Assembly (NCBI GenBank): GCA_021798635.1
Contig: JAJZGH010000055.1
Coordinates: 1-20,923 of the forward strand
Length of the DNA stretch: 20,923 nt
Reading direction: 5' to 3'
Origin: Planctomycetota bacterium
GTDB lineage: Bacteria > Planctomycetota > Phycisphaerae > WQYP01
A model generated the notes under the pieces. That model did not search any database. It saw only the letters and a program-made list of their open reading frames with translations, and was not told the origin of the DNA. The position numbers and the translations under genes were made by a program. This document shows positions 16,594 through 20,923 of this stretch, piece after piece (within the stretch, counting starts at the first letter, position 1; every line of letters starts with the position of its first letter).

Positions 16594-17520
16594 ATGTACC
16601 AGAATGCTCAGGTGCGTTTTTTAAACGTTGTCACAATGATTTTGGTTGTTGTTTTCCTCATCAGTGAAAACGTTGGTGCGCATGTGATAATGCTGCGAGT
16701 GGAACCGAACCGGACAGATCCCGCAATTACCACAGTTCACGGGCCGGATATCGCTCTCTATGATCCACAGGCGATTCCTCGCCATCAGTTATTTCTGTTT
16801 ATCGTCGGGACCGGGGCCAAAGCGGCGGGTAGCCGGCTTATCGATACCGCCTTTGCGCGATGGGGCTATCACGCGGTTAGCATCGACTACGAGGATAATG
16901 TTGTTGCGGTGGCATGCGCGCACAGCACTGATCCCACGGCTTTCGGCCGTTATCGCGACGCCATTGTCACTGGTGCTCAAGTATGCGGGAAGATAAAGGT
17001 AACCAGCGCTAATTCGATATTGAATCGTTTCGAAAAACTGCTGGTTTATCTAGTGAAGCACGACCCTGACGGCGGATGGAGCCGATTTCTGAAAGGCGGT
17101 CAGCCAGATTGGCGGCGAATTATTGTAGCCGGCCATTCTCAAGGGGCGGGACACGCGGCATACATCGGCAAGCTGTTCAGAGTTGATCGTGTATTGATGT
17201 TTTCAGGCCCGCAGGACTATATGGATGACCTTCATAAGCCAGCGCCGTGGCTCTATGGAAAAAGCGCTACGCCACCTTCCAGGTTTTTCGCCTTCCTGGC
17301 CCGTAAAGATCCATTTAATGTGCGCCACCAGATTGCTAACTGCAAGGCGCTTATGCACCTTGTAAATCCTCATCCCCTGATGGTTCAGCCGGGAGGTGCT
17401 ATCCAAGGCATTCATCACATCCTTATCAACGATTTCCCCACAAAATGGCCCCACTCTTCCACATTGTTGTGGCGGTTCCGTAACGTGTGGAGGTATCTGG
17501 CCACGGCAAAAGATAAATAA
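16594..17520 (+). CDS. Secreted alpha/beta hydrolase, possible esterase
   Basis: The protein has 308 residues with a hydrophobic N-terminal signal (LNVVTMILVVVFLISENVGA, about residues 10-29). The core shows an alpha/beta hydrolase pattern: HQLFLFIVGTGAKAAGSR (64-81) with the oxyanion-type loop, YHAVSIDYEDN (92-102), and the nucleophile elbow VAGHSQGAGHA (178-188), with Ser182 as the probable nucleophile. Asp239 in LARKDPFN is a likely acid, and His274, His275 or His287 could complete the triad. This resembles poorly characterised bacterial hydrolases with a GHSQGAGHA elbow; the substrate is unknown, though in this company an esterase acting on acetylated or feruloylated polysaccharide is a reasonable guess. 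GGAGG stands 6 bases before the ATG. It converges with the gene at 18755. Confidence 0.8.
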   Translation: MYQNAQVRFLNVVTMILVVVFLISENVGAHVIMLRVEPNRTDPAITTVHGPDIALYDPQAIPRHQLFLFIVGTGAKAAGSRLIDTAFARWGYHAVSIDYEDNVVAVACAHSTDPTAFGRYRDAIVTGAQVCGKIKVTSANSILNRFEKLLVYLVKHDPDGGWSRFLKGGQPDWRRIIVAGHSQGAGHAAYIGKLFRVDRVLMFSGPQDYMDDLHKPAPWLYGKSATPPSRFFAFLARKDPFNVRHQIANCKALMHLVNPHPLMVQPGGAIQGIHHILINDFPTKWPHSSTLLWRFRNVWRYLATAKDK

Positions 17521-17636
17521 CCGCAAGTGCCGTACCTACATTGACGGCGATGCTTATAACAATATTTAGATAATTACCGATGGAAGCCCCGGTTCATAGC
17601 GAGGACACAAGGTTTGTATGCACCCTTGACCATGTT

Positions 17637-18755
17637 TCAGTGGTCGCTTCTGTAAATCGCACTCGGGTCCAGCCGTTGGGCATAGGACATCATCAGGAAC
17701 GCTGAAAGCTGCGTAAATCTCGGCCGGTCGGCGAAAACAACCGCCGCCAGTTGGCGCATGGCGCGGTCACCTGCCGGGGTCAGGTTTTGATCGGCGGGGA
17801 GATAACGCGAGAATATGAATTCATGAAAGGGCAGTCCACCGAATTTCATGCCCCACCCTTTGTTCACGGGCCATGACCGCTTTGCAGGCGCAATGGACTG
17901 CTGCTTGACAATCCAATGGAGATACCAATTCACCTTCGCCAATGCCGGCCGCGCCAGCGCCGCGTCTTTATCGATATACGGCCACCCCGATGAATAACTT
18001 TCCATGACATACATGATCATCGCCGGCCCCTGCTGCGACAGTGGAAACGGTCTTTCTTTGCTCAAATTCCGTTGATTCAGCCAATTCACCGCTCGCAATC
18101 CGGCGTTAAGATAATGTTGGTTGCGCGTGTTCGCATAAAGAACAAACGACAGCGAACCGAATAAGGCGGTGCTACACCACCATGCCCGGTTGGATTGCGT
18201 CCAGAGTCCGTCACTGACGCCGCCGGATGGCCGCACGTAGCGTTTTATGACCATATTTGCGAACTTCTCCGCCGAATCCAGGAGACGGTGCCTTGCGGAG
18301 CCGCGGCATCTTACCGAAGTCGCCACCACTGCCATGCCAATCGACGAACTATCCGCTACGTACCAGTCGCCTGTTACACTTCCCGGTTTTCGGTTGTAGT
18401 TCATGTAATATGCGCCACTGGGCCTCATGCGCTGTTGATACTTGACCATGCGTCGTGACCAAACCCGGCAGGCATTCAGATATGTCCGGTTATCCGTCAT
18501 GTCATACGCCGCGCACAACGCGCGGACGGCGTAAGAGTCTACGAAGAACGGACCGCGGAGCTTCTCGTTGGTAATCTTGGCCGCTGCCAGAGTGCATAAT
18601 TGTAAAAACTGCCGCCGCATGACGGTGTTACCGCGTTGATCAGCTTCCGCCGCTGCTGGTGCCGCTTGAAGTGTACCCACCGCGACCATGATTACCAGCA
18701 GAACTCCCGAGAGACAAAAAAAAGCTACTTGAACCTTTTTGTATGTGAGCCTCAA
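17637..18755 (-). CDS. Secreted protein of unknown function, probable (alpha/alpha) barrel
   Basis: The protein has 372 residues. The start is TTG at 18755, supported by AGGAG with an 8-base gap, so an ATG-only search would miss it. An N-terminal hydrophobic segment (VAFFCLSGVLLVIMVAVGTLQA, broken here at about residues 10-31) is a Sec signal peptide or anchor. The rest is helical with repeated aromatic and small-residue helices: DSYAVRALCAAYDMTDN (68-84), GAYYMNYN, DWYVADSSSIGMAVVATS and YLNAGLRAVNWLNQR. This spacing is like six-hairpin glycosidases and lyases (GH88/GH105 or epimerase-like), but I cannot assign a family or catalytic residues. It lies 25 bases downstream of the GH31 gene on the same strand and is very probably co-transcribed, so it may act on the same substrate. 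No clear terminator lies between it and the convergent hydrolase gene. Confidence 0.75.
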   Translation of the reverse strand: MRLTYKKVQVAFFCLSGVLLVIMVAVGTLQAAPAAAEADQRGNTVMRRQFLQLCTLAAAKITNEKLRGPFFVDSYAVRALCAAYDMTDNRTYLNACRVWSRRMVKYQQRMRPSGAYYMNYNRKPGSVTGDWYVADSSSIGMAVVATSVRCRGSARHRLLDSAEKFANMVIKRYVRPSGGVSDGLWTQSNRAWWCSTALFGSLSFVLYANTRNQHYLNAGLRAVNWLNQRNLSKERPFPLSQQGPAMIMYVMESYSSGWPYIDKDAALARPALAKVNWYLHWIVKQQSIAPAKRSWPVNKGWGMKFGGLPFHEFIFSRYLPADQNLTPAGDRAMRQLAAVVFADRPRFTQLSAFLMMSYAQRLDPSAIYRSDH

Positions 18756-18780
18756 ATTTATTTACTCCTATGTTTGTGTG

Positions 18781-20923
18781 TCAGCGTGACGCTGTTGTGG
18801 GTTTTATAGTTTTGGGCGGGGTGTCGGCCTGTTCGCACACGACGCCTGGAGGCAGTGCCAATCGCACGGAAAACCCCCAATCTCCACTGTGCTGACTTAC
18901 TTGCGCGACCACCTGATTCCAGCCCTTACGCAGGTGTATTTGCGTGATATCCGGGGGCGGATCGGACAGATCGATAATCCCGCGCGCCCTGGGCGAATGG
19001 ATAACTTGCCTTCGATTAATCCAAAGAGTCATGGCGTTATTGTGTCGCACACTAATTTGACCTGTGATTGGTGAAGGCGCTTTGACCCAGGTCGCCGCCA
19101 GGGCCGCGGCATTTATCTCGGGGTACATTTCACGCAAATCGATCCACCATTTAAGGGAATCCAGATGTTGCGCGAAATTGGCATAGCCCCGGTGGCTGAC
19201 AACCGCAGGCCATGGTCGCCACCGGATTTTTTGGCGATTTTTCCCTTTATATACCTTTTCAAGCGCGGCTTGCGTGATTATAGCGTCACCCTGGACCGGG
19301 GCGGGTCCTATGGAAAAGGGGCCGAGGATATTCCAGTGACTCAGCAATCGGTGTTGAATGTCAATACTTCGGTTTACAGAGCCCTCTGATAGGCCGGTGT
19401 GCCACTGTAAAGCTGCGGTTCCAACGAAATGATAAAGCGGATATTCCCGGGCGACCATAAATGGAAGAAAAACAAATTCTGATGATCTTTTTGCATGGAG
19501 GACAAACGCCCGCTGTGCCAGCCCAGGCACATGAACGGCCAACGTAGTATCGCCAAATCCCGTGGGCTTCAGCGTGTGCAGCATAAGTCCGGTGTTGTAT
19601 CCTTGAACATTGTTGACGGCTTGAAATCGTTTATAGTAGCGCGGTCTGTCATGCGCGAGTATTCCGGCACCGGCCCGGCGCAGTTTTACCGCAGCGCCGA
19701 TAAATGTGTTGGTCATCGCAAATGCGGCCGCATAGGCCTGCGGATTTCGATAGTGTTGGATATCGGCCCGGATGTTTGTAAAGTCGGTGTCTGAGGCTTT
19801 TAACTCCGCCAGAATGGTCGATGACGAAGTGGAACCAAATTCCTGTGCGGCTTGGGAACGAAGCGTTTGCAGACACAGCAGCAATTCATCGAGTTGAAAT
19901 TTCCATCGCGCCCGAATGTCGCCTGCGCCGGCCAGAGCATGATGTACCATAGCCAGACGATTCACAATCCGTGGCAGCAGGGCTTGGACCGCTGGTGAGC
20001 CTTGGAACGTCACGTTGACCATGACCGGCTTGCGGATGGTCATGCCGGGCAGACGAATTTCAGTGGTCGTGGTGACAGGATCATATTCATAGCCCGGCAG
20101 GGCGGTAATTGAATAGAGAACGGGTGTCCCATTTACAGTTACGCTCTGGGGGCGGGTTGTCACCGGCAGCCGGATGATAAGCCCGCGCGACGTCGGTTGG
20201 CCGGCATAAGTGCCCAGGGTCGGACCAACGGTGAGATCAACGCCTTGACGACCGGTGTTCTCGTACGTCAATGGCGTTAGGGAATACGCACCATGCAGAT
20301 AGGCCGAGGATCGTCCATTATCCTCATAGAGTGTAAATTTTCCGCTCCGGCCCGGGTACGCGCAAATAACCAGTGGATCGGCCGATGTTGCCGCCATACG
20401 CAACGTCGCGCGCTGCATGGGCAGCGGCACGCCACCGCGCGCGAATACAGGTATCTGGTCGGCGGTGGCCAGGACGGGGTGATCACCGGACCGGTGCACA
20501 TTCTGATTAGTAAATAGATTCCACCAGGTGCCCTTGGGGAACCACATGTCCGCCGCCCCCATCCAGGCCTTGCCCAGACCACGGTCGACAATAGGGGACA
20601 CCAGCAGAGACGGGCCGAATTGATATTCTCCTGGATGTGTATAGGCCGCTTTGGCGGAAGGATCCGCCAGATAGAGCGGACGGACCAACGGCCGCGATTG
20701 CGTCCAGCACTGGTAAGCCAGCGAGTAGATATAGGGAAAAAGTCGTGATCTAAGGTCGTAGGCTCGGCGAACGGCGTATTCTGTCTGCTTGCCGTAGTAC
20801 CATGGCACACGATAATTGCCGAATTCTCTCGAACCGTGTGTTCTGAATACGGGGCTTAAGGCTCCGAATTGCACCCATCGTGTAAACAGTTCCGCGCTGG
20901 GTATGGATAATCGGAATAGATCG
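18781..20923 (-). CDS. GH31 family glycoside hydrolase with a long C-terminal extension (5' end outside window)
   Basis: The frame is open to the right edge: before the internal GTG at 20874 it reads SAELFTRW, continuing into VQFGALSPVFRTHG, a conserved GH31 barrel segment. The gene therefore starts beyond the window and GTG 20874 is not the start. About 713 residues are visible; the catalytic Asp residues are probably off the edge. Visible in order: the end of the barrel (RSRLFPYIYSLAYQ, YQFGPSLLVSPIV), the proximal C-terminal beta-domain (FPKGTWWNLFTN, GGVPLPMQ), and a distal one (GKFTLYEDNG, VTVNGTPVLYS). After about 19990 comes an extension of roughly 400 residues not usual for GH31: a predicted helical part, then HWNILGPFSIGP near 19330, and a terminal jelly-roll-like module (ISVRHNNAMTLWINRR, LRKGWNQVVAQVSQ, DWGFSVRL). 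The next gene starts 25 bases downstream. Confidence 0.88.
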   Translation of the reverse strand, partial: DLFRLSIPSAELFTRWVQFGALSPVFRTHGSREFGNYRVPWYYGKQTEYAVRRAYDLRSRLFPYIYSLAYQCWTQSRPLVRPLYLADPSAKAAYTHPGEYQFGPSLLVSPIVDRGLGKAWMGAADMWFPKGTWWNLFTNQNVHRSGDHPVLATADQIPVFARGGVPLPMQRATLRMAATSADPLVICAYPGRSGKFTLYEDNGRSSAYLHGAYSLTPLTYENTGRQGVDLTVGPTLGTYAGQPTSRGLIIRLPVTTRPQSVTVNGTPVLYSITALPGYEYDPVTTTTEIRLPGMTIRKPVMVNVTFQGSPAVQALLPRIVNRLAMVHHALAGAGDIRARWKFQLDELLLCLQTLRSQAAQEFGSTSSSTILAELKASDTDFTNIRADIQHYRNPQAYAAAFAMTNTFIGAAVKLRRAGAGILAHDRPRYYKRFQAVNNVQGYNTGLMLHTLKPTGFGDTTLAVHVPGLAQRAFVLHAKRSSEFVFLPFMVAREYPLYHFVGTAALQWHTGLSEGSVNRSIDIQHRLLSHWNILGPFSIGPAPVQGDAIITQAALEKVYKGKNRQKIRWRPWPAVVSHRGYANFAQHLDSLKWWIDLREMYPEINAAALAATWVKAPSPITGQISVRHNNAMTLWINRRQVIHSPRARGIIDLSDPPPDITQIHLRKGWNQVVAQVSQHSGDWGFSVRLALPPGVVCEQADTPPKTIKPTTASR

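Noticed and set aside
20872..20874. GTG as the start of the right-hand GH31 gene
   Set aside because: The frame stays open to the window edge, and the residues before the GTG (SAELFTRW) match the conserved GH31 segment, so the gene begins outside the window.

Overview
This window looks like a carbohydrate-utilisation locus from a bacterium of the PVC group. The most likely placement is Planctomycetota, class Phycisphaerae, with Verrucomicrobiota or Lentisphaerota as the alternative. The placement is an inference from gene content: PEP-CTERM surface proteins, pseudopilin-like proteins with the Phe-Thr-Leu-Ile-Glu start, a XylR-type regulator (sugar-binding domain plus AraC helix-turn-helix), and many long secreted glycoside hydrolases. 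No rRNA, tRNA, CRISPR array or transposase was seen.

Layout. Positions 1-6713 are all on the minus strand and read from right to left: a GH3 enzyme, a GH30 enzyme resembling endo-beta-1,6-galactanases, a XylR/AraC regulator, a PEP-CTERM protein, and a pseudopilin-like protein cut by the left edge. A long divergent intergenic region (6714-7593) separates them from a plus-strand block: a second PEP-CTERM protein followed by a strong terminator, an orphan PEP-CTERM tail, a large GH78 alpha-L-rhamnosidase, a second pseudopilin-like protein, a Tat-exported GH31 enzyme and a secreted alpha/beta hydrolase. The right end is again on the minus strand: a GH31 enzyme cut by the right edge, with an unusual C-terminal extension, followed 25 bases later by a secreted helical-barrel-like protein of unknown function.

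How the genes fit together. GH30 (beta-1,6-galactan), GH3, GH78 (alpha-rhamnose), two GH31 enzymes and a possible esterase suggest removal of side chains from a plant polymer such as arabinogalactan protein, rhamnogalacturonan I or a gum. The regulator lies directly downstream of GH30 and is a natural candidate for local control. The substrate is inferred from families, not shown.

Most notable observation. The plus-strand PEP-CTERM gene (7594) and pseudopilin-like gene (12725) encode unrelated proteins but share a two-part upstream architecture: a promoter block with a 20-base identical core and a -35/-10 pair at 17-base spacing, then, after a long divergent leader, a 63-base block (54 of 63 identical) ending 23-24 bases before the start codon. 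The second block can form two hairpins, and the differences inside the hairpin region fall in a loop, in a linker or in a pair that stays as a wobble. This looks like a conserved cis-acting RNA element in a shared regulon.
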